Notes under the pieces: model-generated
Told to the model about the DNA's origin: nothing
The model's database searches: none
Seen by the model: the letters and a program-made list of their open reading frames with translations, nothing else
In this document: piece after piece, positions 43,423 through 51,868 of the stretch
How the letters are laid out: each line of letters begins with the position of its first letter
Position numbering within the stretch: position 1 is the stretch's first letter
Position numbers and translations under genes: made by a program
Origin: Nocardioides alkalitolerans DSM 16699
GTDB taxonomy: Bacteria; Actinomycetota; Actinomycetes; Propionibacteriales; Nocardioidaceae
Direction: 5' to 3'
Assembly (NCBI RefSeq): GCF_000426525.1
Contig: NZ_AUFN01000002.1
Span: forward strand, 1 to 52,927
Length of the DNA: 52,927 bases

Positions 43423-45998
43423 GACTCATCCCCCTCGATCATCGATCCCGCTCCATCGGCAGCACGGCGCCCGCCCGATGCGCCCGCACTCCCGGCCTGC
43501 CAGGCCGGCCGACTCCCAGAAGCCGTCCCCGGCAACGCCTGGCCCCCACCGCCACTCGAGACGCCGCCAGGGCCGGAACTCCCAGCGCTGGAACTGCCCG
43601 ATCCGCTGCCCGCGGAGCCGGGGCGCGCCTGAGGCCGGGCACCAGGTGCAGTGCCAGCCGTCGAGGTCGACGTCGGACTCGCGCCCGCTGGCCCCGAACC
43701 GCCAGTAGTCGTCCCGGCCGCACCGGCGCCCGTCGCGGGTCCACCAGGAGCTCCGCCAGCGGCCCCACCGCCGCTCTCCGAGCCGCCCTGGCCGCCCTGG
43801 GCGCCCGACGCGCCGCCCGTCGGGGCATCGCCACCGCCAGGGGTCTCCAGCGCCTTGTCAGCGCCACCCGACCCGCCCGATCCGGCAGAAGAACCCGGGC
43901 CGCCCGCAGGGCCGCCCGACCCCGACGGACCCGAGCCCCCACCAGCACCAGAACCGCCACCGGAACCGCTGCCGAACCCCCCGAGAGAACCCCCGGCCCT
44001 CGACGCGGCACTGCCGCCGGCGAGGCGGCCCACCGACCCCATCGCCCCGGCGCCCCCGGCACCAGAGCCCGCAGCCGCGAGGCCGCCCGCGGCCGCACCA
44101 CCGGTTGCCAGGACCGCGCCCGTCGCAAGAGCGCCGCCGACCACAGCACCGGCCATCGCGCCGGCGTTGGCGCCGCCCATCGATGCCGAGACCGGCGCCA
44201 CCAGGCGCAGCAGCCCGGGCAGGGCGATCAGCGAGAAGAGCATCAGCATGATCCCGCCGATCTTCTCGATCGGGTCGTCGCTCGAGGTGCCCACGATCGC
44301 GATCGCGTAGATCAGCGCCGTCACCGGCTTGATCAGCACGAACGCCAGCAACCAGCTGATGATCCGGTAGTAGGCCTGCTGTCCGGTACTGCCCACCGAC
44401 GCCGCCGCGGCGATCGGCAACGCAGCCGCGAGCAGCGGCACCACCGCTGAGCGGGCGATCATGATCGCGAGCTGGGCCAGCTGAATGATGATCACCAGCA
44501 GCCCAAGCATGAAGACGATCAACACGTTCTCGAATTGCATCAGGTCCATCTCGACCCGCGCCTCAGACATGATCCAGTTCGTGAACTCGTCACCCGCCTC
44601 GAGCGCCACGGTCAGCACGAACCCCAGCCCGCCGGTGATCAGCACGACGCGCACCACGGCGTAGGCGTACTCCCGTCCGTGCTCCCACCGCTGCGTGACC
44701 GCCAGCCGGTACGCGGTCACGAACGTCGCCCCGATCAGAACGAGCGCCACGATCGGGGCCAGGTGAGCGTTCGCCCACGCCACCACCCCACCAGAGCCGA
44801 AGCTCGGGTCGGGGTACTGCATCCACGCCGTCATCAACGTCGTGAACGCCCACTCAGCACCGTCCGCGGCCGCCTGCGCCAGCTGACCGAACGCACCACC
44901 CAGTAGCGCGTTGCCAGCATCAGCGACCGCGCCCCCCGGGTCCCTCACGACGTCGACGACGTCCTCACCGAGTTCGACCGCGTCACCTCCAGCACCGATC
45001 AGGTCCCCGGCAACCGAACCGAGGCCACAGTTGAAACCGGCAATCAGCCCTCCGCAGTTGTCGCCCTCCGCCTGCAGGGCAGCCGGGTTAGTCGCGACCG
45101 CAGGGGCAGCCAGCGCGGACGACTCGACGGTGATCGCCGCGCCCGTCCGCACAACTGGCGCCGCACCCGCACCCGGCCCGAACGCCGCTGAGGTCGCTCC
45201 CACGACTTCCCCGGCGCCCTGGTCGCTGCTGCTGGAACCTTCGGTGTCCGGCTCATCAGCAAAGCTCGGGCCCCATGCGAAGAAGCCCTCTGTCGTCGGG
45301 ACCTGCCCGGTCGGCACCTCGTCATCGTCGAAGTACGTGAACTGCTGGTACCAATCACCGTCCTGCCAGCGCAGGTCCACAGAGAACACGACGAGAGCAC
45401 CGTCAGGCGTTTCATACAGCAGGCTCGCGACGGCCCGGTCAGAGTCGTACCGAAGTAGACGTGCACCGATCAGATCGGCCTCCAGGTCGCCTTCGCCCGC
45501 CAGCTGACCGCTGCCAGCTCGGGCTTCTCGCACGGCGCCCAGGTACTCGCCGGCCCGGGTCGCGCGGGTCTCGACGTACTCGAGCATCACGGCACGTGTG
45601 TTCATCGCCGCGACGCCGGCGGCGGCCGCCGAGACTGCGCCCTGCGGGTTCCGTGCGTAGCCGGACCGGACCCCGGTTGAGCTCTCTTCGCAGGGCCCGA
45701 GTTCGGAGTCCTCGGGGAACGGTAGGGACCAGTCGGTGTTCCAGGATTCGACCTCGAAGGGCACCTCGGGGACCGTCTGGTCGCCGTCGGGGAGGTCGCA
45801 GATCGACGACGACGGCTCGCGTGCGTCGTCGGTGCTCTGCGACCCACCTGACGCGGTGGTGTTGCTGGCGTTTCCGTTGTCGCGCCCGACTGTCCACCCG
45901 GCGATCGCGACGCCGGCGAGCAGAACGCCGATCACGACCGCAACGGCGATCTTCACCCAGCCCCGGCGGGGCTCGTCGTACTCGTCTCGCCTGAACAT
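43419..45998 (-). CDS. VirB6/TrbL-like polytopic conjugation protein
   Basis: 859 aa. A transmembrane helix at about 15-34 precedes an extracellular part of about 230 residues with an NTF2-like feel (TRATRAGEYLGAVREARAG... WQDGDWYQQFTYF). Several membrane helices lie between about 385 and 600 (IVALVLIGATFVTAYRLAV, NVLIVFMLGLLVIIIQLAQLAIMI and others). The C-terminal 240 residues are almost pure Gly/Ala/Ser/Pro. The helix cluster and GTGA-type coupling to SCO6880 fit the channel-forming VirB6/TrbL component of Gram-positive T4SS. The extreme low-complexity tail is notable and might span the cell wall. Confidence 0.8.
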   Translation of the reverse strand: MFRRDEYDEPRRGWVKIAVAVVIGVLLAGVAIAGWTVGRDNGNASNTTASGGSQSTDDAREPSSSICDLPDGDQTVPEVPFEVESWNTDWSLPFPEDSELGPCEESSTGVRSGYARNPQGAVSAAAAGVAAMNTRAVMLEYVETRATRAGEYLGAVREARAGSGQLAGEGDLEADLIGARLLRYDSDRAVASLLYETPDGALVVFSVDLRWQDGDWYQQFTYFDDDEVPTGQVPTTEGFFAWGPSFADEPDTEGSSSSDQGAGEVVGATSAAFGPGAGAAPVVRTGAAITVESSALAAPAVATNPAALQAEGDNCGGLIAGFNCGLGSVAGDLIGAGGDAVELGEDVVDVVRDPGGAVADAGNALLGGAFGQLAQAAADGAEWAFTTLMTAWMQYPDPSFGSGGVVAWANAHLAPIVALVLIGATFVTAYRLAVTQRWEHGREYAYAVVRVVLITGGLGFVLTVALEAGDEFTNWIMSEARVEMDLMQFENVLIVFMLGLLVIIIQLAQLAIMIARSAVVPLLAAALPIAAAASVGSTGQQAYYRIISWLLAFVLIKPVTALIYAIAIVGTSSDDPIEKIGGIMLMLFSLIALPGLLRLVAPVSASMGGANAGAMAGAVVGGALATGAVLATGGAAAGGLAAAGSGAGGAGAMGSVGRLAGGSAASRAGGSLGGFGSGSGGGSGAGGGSGPSGSGGPAGGPGSSAGSGGSGGADKALETPGGGDAPTGGASGAQGGQGGSESGGGAAGGAPGGPATGAGAAGTTTGGSGPAGASPTSTSTAGTAPGARPQARPGSAGSGSGSSSAGSSGPGGVSSGGGGQALPGTASGSRPAWQAGSAGASGGRRAADGAGSMIEGDES

Positions 45999-46008
45999 GG
46001 CCAGGGCC

Positions 46009-46341
46009 TCAGACGAGGAAGAACACGATGGAGGTCGCGGAGCCGACGAGGATGCAAGCGACCATCACCATCATCAGCTGGCCGAAGTGCTCCGAGACCG
46101 TGCCGCGCTGGTACGAGACGGCCATGCTGATCGCTGCGATCAGCACGCCCGCGACGCACGCGAGCATCGCGACGCCCATCACGACCCCGAGCAGCGTGTC
46201 GGCCTTCTCCTGCAGACCGCCCGGCAGCGTCGGCTCCGGGTCGACCTCGAACGCCGAGGCCGGCCCAGCGACGGCGAGCGTGGCCAGGGTCAGACCCACC
46301 GTCATGGTGGTCATGGTGGCGATGCGGCGAATGATCTTCAT
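46009..46341 (-). CDS. Small TrbC/VirB2-like membrane protein
   Basis: 110 aa from ATG 46341 (GGAGG at -9). A signal peptide ends near ASA (residue about 31). The mature part has two transmembrane helices (about 50-72 and 88-108) separated by a short loop (YQRGTVSEHFGQ). Size, signal peptide and two-helix topology fit a VirB2/TrbC-like pilin or channel subunit. It directly precedes the TrbL-like gene in the operon. Confidence 0.75.
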   Translation of the reverse strand: MKIIRRIATMTTMTVGLTLATLAVAGPASAFEVDPEPTLPGGLQEKADTLLGVVMGVAMLACVAGVLIAAISMAVSYQRGTVSEHFGQLMMVMVACILVGSATSIVFFLV

Positions 46342-46397
46342 GGTGTCCTCCGAGATGAGTGGTGCTGTGTGGGGTGGGGTGTAGGACGAATGGGTCT

Positions 46398-47015
46398 TCA
46401 GCCGCTGTGGGCTTGAAGGTCGATCAGCTGTCGCGCTAGCTGCTGGGTGATGGGGCGCGGTGCGCCCGGCACGTGCTCCCACAGACGAATCCAGGGAACG
46501 CGGATGATCGTGGGAGCGACGGCCTCGAGCTCGTGCAACCGCACCTGGACGTCGCGACCGGGGCCACCTCGTCGCCGGTCGGCGACCACGACCAGCGCCA
46601 GGAGGCGGACGTCGTCGATCGCGCCGGAGAGGACCTCGCGCATCAGCGTCGATGCCGCTGAGAGGCCCTCGGAGGTCGCGCGGGCAACGATCACCACGTC
46701 GCCCGGCCACCCGATCGCGCGTAGCGGCCACTGACGTGTCAGCGGCAGCCCCAGGCCGGTTGCCTTGGCCAGCGAGGTCTCCCCTGCGCCGTCGTGCGCG
46801 CCGACCCAGACGAACCGGTCGTCTCGCGGTGCCGGGCGCGTGATCCGCGGCGAGACCGTCGCCGGGCGGGTCGGAGTCACCGGCAGATCCACAGCAGCCC
46901 ACAGCTGGTCGCGCTCCCCGTCAACGTCCTGCCGCTCGTCGAGCTCGCTCGTCGCGCCGGCGTCGATCGGCGCGACCGTCCAGCGCGCGACAAGGTTCGC
47001 CGTCTCGGTCGTCAT
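46398..47015 (-). CDS. DUF6668 protein (degenerate P-loop)
   Basis: 205 aa starting MTTETANLVARWTVAP. The stretch FVWVGAHDGAGETSLAKATGLGLPLTRQWP looks like a P-loop region without the Walker lysine. Later blocks VVIVARATSEGLSAAS, LLALVVVADRRRG and RVPWIRLWEHVPGAPRPI match the DUF6668 family found in actinobacterial conjugation clusters. Function unknown. The ATG overlaps the upstream stop by 4 bp. Confidence 0.8.
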   Translation of the reverse strand: MTTETANLVARWTVAPIDAGATSELDERQDVDGERDQLWAAVDLPVTPTRPATVSPRITRPAPRDDRFVWVGAHDGAGETSLAKATGLGLPLTRQWPLRAIGWPGDVVIVARATSEGLSAASTLMREVLSGAIDDVRLLALVVVADRRRGGPGRDVQVRLHELEAVAPTIIRVPWIRLWEHVPGAPRPITQQLARQLIDLQAHSG

Positions 47016-47659
47016 CGCCGGCCCTCGCTGTCGCAGCCCTGGGCGTCGCTGAGCCCTACGGCGCTCGTCACGAACGCACGGAACCCACACGCGTCGCTCT
47101 CGCGGTCCGCGTCAGGGCTGGGAGACGACGAGGACGACCCCGCCGGGCGGGTGTCGCTGCCGGCGGAGTCCATCTGGTTGGTCGACCACACGGCACCGAC
47201 CGTCGCGCCGACCACAGCGATGACGCCTGCGGTGACACCGAGCTTGAGCCGCCCACCGAGCCCGCTCGAGGCGATGCCGCGAGCTGAGACCCCGCCGCCG
47301 GTCCCTCTCGGTTTCGCAGCCCGTGGAGGAGCCAACGACGGTGCCGACCGAGGAGCCGTGCGCGGTGCGACTGTCTCCGCCGGTGAGGGCGAGACGTCGA
47401 CGACGTCCCAGCTCCCGCCGTCCGGGTCGACCACGAACTCCACGACGCCGTCGGGGTCCTCCCCCACACAGCGCACGGCGCGCCCCAGAGGTTGCGCGAC
47501 CGTACGCGCCACCTCGTGCACACCAGCGACGTACGGATCGATGCCAGCCGCGACGATCACGGCCCGGCCGTTCACGGCCACTCCACCAACAACCGGGTCC
47601 ACCACGAGCCGGACAACCGGTCGCGGCGGGACCCGGGACGAAGATCCCGAGCTCCCCAT
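47012..47659 (-). CDS. Single-pass membrane protein, first gene of the conjugation operon
   Basis: 215 aa from ATG 47659, chosen because GGAGG sits 6 bases upstream (the in-frame ATG at 47665 abuts it). A cytoplasmic N-terminal domain (PRPVVRLVVDPVVGGVAVNGRAVIVAA... GVVEFVVDPDGGSWDVVDV) is followed by a Pro/Ala/Arg linker. One transmembrane helix lies at about 150-172, then a Ser-rich external tail with two cysteines (DACGFRAFVTSAVGLSDAQGCD). Similar proteins precede DUF6668 in actinobacterial clusters. Transcription likely starts from the promoter at 47693-47721. Confidence 0.7.
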   Translation of the reverse strand: MGSSGSSSRVPPRPVVRLVVDPVVGGVAVNGRAVIVAAGIDPYVAGVHEVARTVAQPLGRAVRCVGEDPDGVVEFVVDPDGGSWDVVDVSPSPAETVAPRTAPRSAPSLAPPRAAKPRGTGGGVSARGIASSGLGGRLKLGVTAGVIAVVGATVGAVWSTNQMDSAGSDTRPAGSSSSSPSPDADRESDACGFRAFVTSAVGLSDAQGCDSEGRR

Positions 47660-47692
47660 GTCCATCCTCCCGAGCGGTATTTGGACCATCAA

Positions 47693-47721
47693 AATCTAAA
47701 GACGGCCACCGACAACGCCAA
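47693..47721 (-). promoter_or_regulatory. Probable promoter of the conjugation operon
   Basis: On the minus strand TTGGCG (47721-47716) and TAGATT (47698-47693) are separated by exactly 17 bp, a good sigma-70-type pair. Start would fall near 47686, about 27 bases ahead of the first operon gene. Confidence 0.55.
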
Positions 47722-47943
47722 CCAACGGGCCCTCACCCGGCTGGGTTGAGTGCCCCATTCGCGATGTCACGACACCGCGTTCCGGTGCAGAAACTTGTAA
47801 TGCGAGGACCTGCAGTCCGATCGGTCAATTCCTGCACACCAATGCAGAGCGTTTGCGTCCGCTACGCTACCAGATGTGCACGTTTAATGAACCATGTTGC
47901 GGAGGTGTGCCATGCGTAGAACCAGGTCAGGCAGAATGCCGAC

Positions 47944-48258
47944 GTGCCCAAGGTCATCGTCGTCACCACTGCGGAGACGCCGGTGAATGTCGAGATCGCT
48001 ACGAGGGTCTTCGGGTCTGCGCTCCGGGCTCACCTGATCCGCCACTACCTCAAGACGCCGGGACCTCAATCGCACGCAGCTGAGGCTCTCGGCGTTACCA
48101 GGCGTGCAGCGTCGATCAACACCAAGCTGCTCCATGACGCCGGTGTGCTGATCGAAGAGCGGTCGGAGACTGACGGCCGCCTGGTCATCTACCGCGTTGA
48201 CCAGGGCCGCGTCGCCGAGCTTGAGGCGGCCCTGCACGACTTCGTCGCCGGCGAGTAG
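47944..48258 (+). CDS. Winged-helix (ArsR/MarR-like) regulator
   Basis: 104 aa from a GTG with a weak ribosome site. Helices and wing are visible: ATRVFGSALRAHLIRHYLKTPGPQSHAAEALGVTRRAASINTKLLHDAGVLIEERSETDGRLVIYRVD. It diverges from the conjugation operon and sits about 285 bp from that operon's first ATG, so it is a good candidate repressor of transfer genes. No cysteine metal site of ArsR type is present, so a metal sensor is unlikely. Confidence 0.75.
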   Translation: MPKVIVVTTAETPVNVEIATRVFGSALRAHLIRHYLKTPGPQSHAAEALGVTRRAASINTKLLHDAGVLIEERSETDGRLVIYRVDQGRVAELEAALHDFVAGE

Positions 48259-48357
48259 CCGCGGTCGGCGCCCGACGCATTGCGCGGTCCAAGCGACACG
48301 CCGACACGACCCTTAAATGTCGAGCATTGCGGCCACCGGGCGATTGAATGCCCGTAA

Positions 48358-48369
48358 TGCGCATGCGCA
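48358..48369 (+). promoter_or_regulatory. 12-bp perfect palindrome upstream of the small 83-aa gene
   Basis: TGCGCATGCGCA lies 25 bp before the ATG at 48394. A short inverted repeat CGGGC/GCCCG (about 48338-48355) precedes it. Likely operator, perhaps for the product itself or for the 47944 regulator. Confidence 0.5.
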
Positions 48370-48393
48370 AGTTCGCGACTTGAGGAGGAACCG

Positions 48394-48645
48394 ATGGCCA
48401 CGACCCACCGCCCGTACCGGCCGCATGGCTCGGTGCGCTCGAAGGCCAACTTCACCGCGAAGATCGACGCGCCACTGAAGTCGAAGGTCAACGCTGTTGC
48501 CGACTACATCGGCGTCAGCCAGGGACGAGCCCTCGAACTCATCCTCGAGAACCTCGCGATTGACGCGAACGGACGCCCGGCCTGGTACGACGGCCCCGTG
48601 CGCCCCCACGACGACCAGGAGCTGCCTCTGCAGAGCGCGTCCTGA
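48394..48645 (+). CDS. Small putative DNA-binding protein
   Basis: 83 aa with the strong ribosome site TGAGGAGGAACC. The core SKANFTAKIDAPLKSKVNAVADYIGVSQGRALELILENLA (residues about 17-55) has the strand-helix-helix pattern of ribbon-helix-helix proteins, with a basic N-terminus. It ends at a strong terminator. It lies 283 bp before the replication gene and may control copy number; that is inference. Confidence 0.7.
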   Translation: MATTHRPYRPHGSVRSKANFTAKIDAPLKSKVNAVADYIGVSQGRALELILENLAIDANGRPAWYDGPVRPHDDQELPLQSAS

Positions 48646-48653
48646 AATGACTT

Positions 48654-48679
48654 GAGGCCCGCCTTGGGGGGCGGGCCTC
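48654..48679 (+). terminator. Strong hairpin terminator
   Basis: Perfect 10-bp arms GAGGCCCGCC (48654-48663) and GGCGGGCCTC (48670-48679) with a 6-nt loop, 8 bp after the stop of the small gene. Confidence 0.85.
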
Positions 48680-48928
48680 GCAGTCACTCTTGTTCGGCAG
48701 TCCGAGCTACCAACTCGGCTGACCGCCACCGCTAGACGGTGATCAATCCACACGAAGCCTGATGAGGGCTTCTACGCGTCTCCAACCCATCGAAAGAGAC
48801 GATCCGATGGTAACACCGTGCCTGGGCGGAGCCAGGCCCAAATCGCCGCCTCCGCGTGTCTTTACCCAGCCGCTCTGCACCGCAGTGGCGGCCGGGTGCT
48901 CGCCTACCCCCGTGGGGGGGGACTGCGC
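48680..48928 (+). promoter_or_regulatory. Hairpin-rich leader of the replication gene
   Basis: Three short hairpins in a row: CCGAG/CTCGG (about 48694-48710), CACCG/CGGTG (about 48727-48741) and GAAGCC/GGCTTC (about 48755-48773). No gene is evident. This could be a replication control leader, origin or antisense-RNA target. Confidence 0.35.
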
Positions 48929-51109
48929 GTGAGCACGCTGCTGCAGCTCGACGAGCTGCTGTTCTCTCCCACGGCCTGGTTCGCGATCGCCGCGGACAAC
49001 CAGGCCGTGCCCGGCGTGCGCGTCCCCACCCTCGAGACCGGGCTCTCTCTGGTCGGTGAAGGCGCGGTGGCCACCGTCGTGGGACGGGTGCGCCCCGAGG
49101 TCCAGGTCGTCGACGTCGACCTCTCAGGCGAGCGTGGCCACGCCGTGGTCGAGCAGCTCGCCGCCTGGTGCCGACGTGCCGACCTCTGGCACCTCGTGCG
49201 GCCCTCCGGCGGCGCTGACGGCCGCCACCACCTCTTCGTCGTCGCCGGCAAGCACGTCGAGGACCTCCACGCGACCGTCGAGCGCCTCCGTGTCTCGATG
49301 CGCGCCTCCGCGCGCACCATCGACACCCGCCGCTCCGGCCACGTACGCCCCCTCAGCGCCCCACACCGCCTCGGTGGCCACCCGAAGCCCTACGGAGATC
49401 TCCGCACGGCCCTGCGAGCCCTCAGGACCGCTCTCAGCGACGCACCCGTTGCTCCGCGGGCCCCTGGCGCCGGCATGCCGCCCCAGGCGCCGCGCCCGAC
49501 GGCTCGCCGGTCGTCGGTCGCCCGTACGCCGCTGGCGCCCACGCGGCCGCGCCGACGCGTCGACCTGCCCCCGCAGTGGGCCACCTACCTGCGCACCGGT
49601 GTCGCGCCGCCCCACGGCGGCGAGGACCAGTCACGCTCCACCGACGAGCTGCGCGCGACCACTGCGATGCTCCACGCCGGCCACACCGCCGAGTCCGCGT
49701 GGGCGCTCATCGCCGCCGCCCACCCCGACGCGATGAGCAAGGCCCGCGGCAACCGCCGCCGCTGGATCGCCTGGGTCTGGAACGACGTCGTCGAGCGCGA
49801 CGCCACCAACTCCAGCACCGCGGCCGCCGTCGGTGGCCGTGCCGTCTCGGCGGACACCGCCCCCCTCACTGGCCCGGAGCCCAGCTACCTGCCGAGCCCT
49901 GCCGTGGCGGCCGCGGTCGCGGCCGCCCGTGCACGTCTCCTCGAGCGCGCCTGGACCCTCCCGCTGCGCCGGCGCCGCTCGCTGCTCCTCGTGGGCCACC
50001 ACGTCCTGGACCGCATGGCCCGCACCGACACCTGCCGCGTCCCCGTCCCCGAACGAGATCTCGTCCTCGACACCGGCCTGCGCGACCGCAAGACCATCCG
50101 CGCCGCCCTACGCCTCCTCGACGGCCCCCCATCAGGCCGCCCAGCTGATGTCCCTGCAGGTGCCTGCAGCGGTGTCGGGGTGCTGCACACCGACACCTGG
50201 GACCCCGCCAAGAAGGACTCCTCCAGCTACGAGTTCGAAGTTCACCCGGCCCCTGACGAGGGGGTGCGGGAAATCCCCCCACCTGGTTTTCACACCCCCC
50301 TCCCCCGCGGCCTCTGGACCCAGTTCCCCGGACATGCCCACGCGCTCTGGCGCGCCCTCGCCTCCAGCCCGGAGGCCCTGACCGTTGATCAGGTCCTGCA
50401 CGCCAGCGCCCTCACAGACACCCCCATCAGCTCGCCCAGCCCCGCACAAGCACGTACTGGCCATCAGGTCCTCACCGAGCTCGCCAGAGCCGGCCTCGCG
50501 CACTGCACCGCCGATGGCACCTGGGTCGTGCGCCACGCACCCGGCCTCGAGCACACCCAGCGAGCCGCCCGCCGCCACGACGAACTCTCGGCCGAGGTCA
50601 CGGCCGAACGCGCCGCCTACCGGTCGGCCACCTCGAGCTGGAACGTTGAACGAGCACGCGCCCACAAGGCCCAGTTCACCCGCGAGCGCGCTTGGTGGAA
50701 CGCCCTCGACCCCACGGAGCGCGACCGCCGACGCGACGCCTGGCGCTCCGAGTTCGACGCCCTCGCTGTCCTCGACCAAGAACGCCTTAAGACCCACCTG
50801 GCCCAGCGACGCATCCGCGTCGGCGTCGACGAACCCGCGCGCCACCGCGCCTGGCTCGACGCACTCCCCCGCCCCGATTACGCCACCCGCGTCAGCGAGC
50901 GCCAGCGCCGCTACGACCAGCTCCCACGGCCCCTGCAGCAAGCGTCCGTGGCCGCGTGGGAACGCCACCGCGCCCGCTTTGGCCTCGACCGGCACCTCGT
51001 CGACGACAGCCAGGAGTTCGCGCTGTTGCCCGACACCGCTGAGGAACGCGACCGCGCCCACCTCGAGACTCAGACATTGCGGCTAGCCGGCGTCAGGGTT
51101 GCCGGCTGA
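48929..51109 (+). CDS. Primase-polymerase-like replication protein
   Basis: 726 aa from GTG 48929, chosen because GGGGGGGG lies just upstream. The N-terminal 150 residues show archaeo-eukaryotic primase motifs: D62-X-D64 in VQVVDVDL, GADGRHHLFV (H100/H101) and IDTRRSGHVRPLSAPHR (D132). This is the prim-pol pattern of plasmid replication proteins. The remainder is helical with a Pro-rich linker (about 190-210) and a basic C-terminus; I see no Walker A helicase motif. It is the best candidate for the replication initiator/primase of this element, together with ssb. Function is inferred from the motifs. Confidence 0.75.
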   Translation: MSTLLQLDELLFSPTAWFAIAADNQAVPGVRVPTLETGLSLVGEGAVATVVGRVRPEVQVVDVDLSGERGHAVVEQLAAWCRRADLWHLVRPSGGADGRHHLFVVAGKHVEDLHATVERLRVSMRASARTIDTRRSGHVRPLSAPHRLGGHPKPYGDLRTALRALRTALSDAPVAPRAPGAGMPPQAPRPTARRSSVARTPLAPTRPRRRVDLPPQWATYLRTGVAPPHGGEDQSRSTDELRATTAMLHAGHTAESAWALIAAAHPDAMSKARGNRRRWIAWVWNDVVERDATNSSTAAAVGGRAVSADTAPLTGPEPSYLPSPAVAAAVAAARARLLERAWTLPLRRRRSLLLVGHHVLDRMARTDTCRVPVPERDLVLDTGLRDRKTIRAALRLLDGPPSGRPADVPAGACSGVGVLHTDTWDPAKKDSSSYEFEVHPAPDEGVREIPPPGFHTPLPRGLWTQFPGHAHALWRALASSPEALTVDQVLHASALTDTPISSPSPAQARTGHQVLTELARAGLAHCTADGTWVVRHAPGLEHTQRAARRHDELSAEVTAERAAYRSATSSWNVERARAHKAQFTRERAWWNALDPTERDRRRDAWRSEFDALAVLDQERLKTHLAQRRIRVGVDEPARHRAWLDALPRPDYATRVSERQRRYDQLPRPLQQASVAAWERHRARFGLDRHLVDDSQEFALLPDTAEERDRAHLETQTLRLAGVRVAG

Positions 51110-51119
51110 CTTATCGGCG

Positions 51120-51151
51120 CTCCGTAGCGCAGTATGTCAGTACCTACGGAG
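51120..51151. terminator. Inverted repeat after the replication gene
   Basis: Perfect 8-bp arms CTCCGTAG (51120-51127) and CTACGGAG (51144-51151). The loop contains TCAGTACCT, also present twice before ssb. Either a terminator or a replication-related site. The rest of 51110-51347 shows nothing else I can name. Confidence 0.45.
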
Positions 51152-51347
51152 ACAATGACGGGTCGTGCCCCTCGCTCAGCGGTTCGCCCCTGAAACGCGA
51201 CGCGTTCCGTACTGGCCACCGGGGGCCCCTGAAGAAAGTTCGGCCTCCGGTGTCCGATCCCCGGGGCTGATCGGCACCTCCTCTTCGGTGTAAGGGCAGC
51301 TCGGTCGAGTCGCGGCCGAGCGCCCGCAGCGGAAGGGACCGAACCCG

Positions 51348-51530
51348 ATGTTGGACTGGATGATGACCAACGCAGACACCGTGATGCGCCTGATCCCGAC
51401 GGCAGTGGCCGTTGTCACCGCCGTGGCGAGGCGCCGGGGCAAGAACGAATGCCCCCGATGTCACGAGGCGGCACGCGACAACCGGCGCAGGCTGCGCTCT
51501 GCGCGTCGCGACCCGCTCCCCCCGCGCTGA
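51348..51530 (+). CDS. Small protein with membrane helix and CXXC (doubtful)
   Basis: 60 aa: MLDWMMTNADTVMRLIPTAVAVVTAVARRRGK, then CPRC and a basic tail. The first 27 residues could be a membrane helix. The ribosome site AGCGGAAGGGA lies about 15 bp upstream, and a strong hairpin follows. Real expression is plausible but unproven. Confidence 0.4.
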   Translation: MLDWMMTNADTVMRLIPTAVAVVTAVARRRGKNECPRCHEAARDNRRRLRSARRDPLPPR

Positions 51531-51553
51531 TCCCACACGCCCCGCGCCGGCGC

Positions 51554-51580
51554 GCCGGGCGCCTGAACGGGGCGCCCGGC
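51554..51580. terminator. Hairpin between convergent genes
   Basis: Perfect 10-bp arms GCCGGGCGCC (51554-51563) and GGCGCCCGGC (51571-51580), 7-nt loop. It can stop transcription from both sides. Confidence 0.75.
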
Positions 51581-51594
51581 GAGGGCCGCTGCCT

Positions 51595-51837
51595 CTAGCC
51601 CTGGAGCAGGTCGTAATACTGCCGGCGCGCACGCATCGAATGGATGACCAGCTGATCGCCGCTGTCGAAGGTGAGCACGACGATCTCCAGGAGCCGGGCC
51701 TGCCGATCGAAACCCAGGAGGAGCTCGCGCGAAGGGCTGTCGTCGTCGAGCCAAGCCCGGTAGACCGGCGACGCGGCCGCGTGCAGTGAATCGTCGGGAT
51801 CGATGCCGTGCTTGAGGGCGGAGCTGTGGATGTTCAC
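51595..51837 (-). CDS. BrnT/DUF4258-like toxin
   Basis: 80 aa. It shows the pattern KHGIDPDDSLHAAASPVYRAW near the N-terminus, then LLLGFDRQARLLEIVVLTFDSGDQLVIHSMRARRQYYDLL. The latter matches small ribonuclease toxins of the BrnT/DUF4258 type (strand-rich core followed by the R-A-R-xxY end). It lies 31 bp downstream of a ribbon-helix-helix antitoxin gene on the same strand, giving an antitoxin-first pair. Toxic RNase activity is inferred. Confidence 0.8.
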   Translation of the reverse strand: MNIHSSALKHGIDPDDSLHAAASPVYRAWLDDDSPSRELLLGFDRQARLLEIVVLTFDSGDQLVIHSMRARRQYYDLLQG

Positions 51838-51868
51838 TAGGGACGCAGGACCAGGCGAGAGCGCCGGA

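Noticed and set aside
48694..48730. tRNA D-arm-like sequence on the minus strand (GAGTTGGTAGCTCGG), considered as a tRNA or attachment-site remnant
   Set aside because: No anticodon stem, TPsiC arm or acceptor pairing can be built around it, and there is no integrase in the window.
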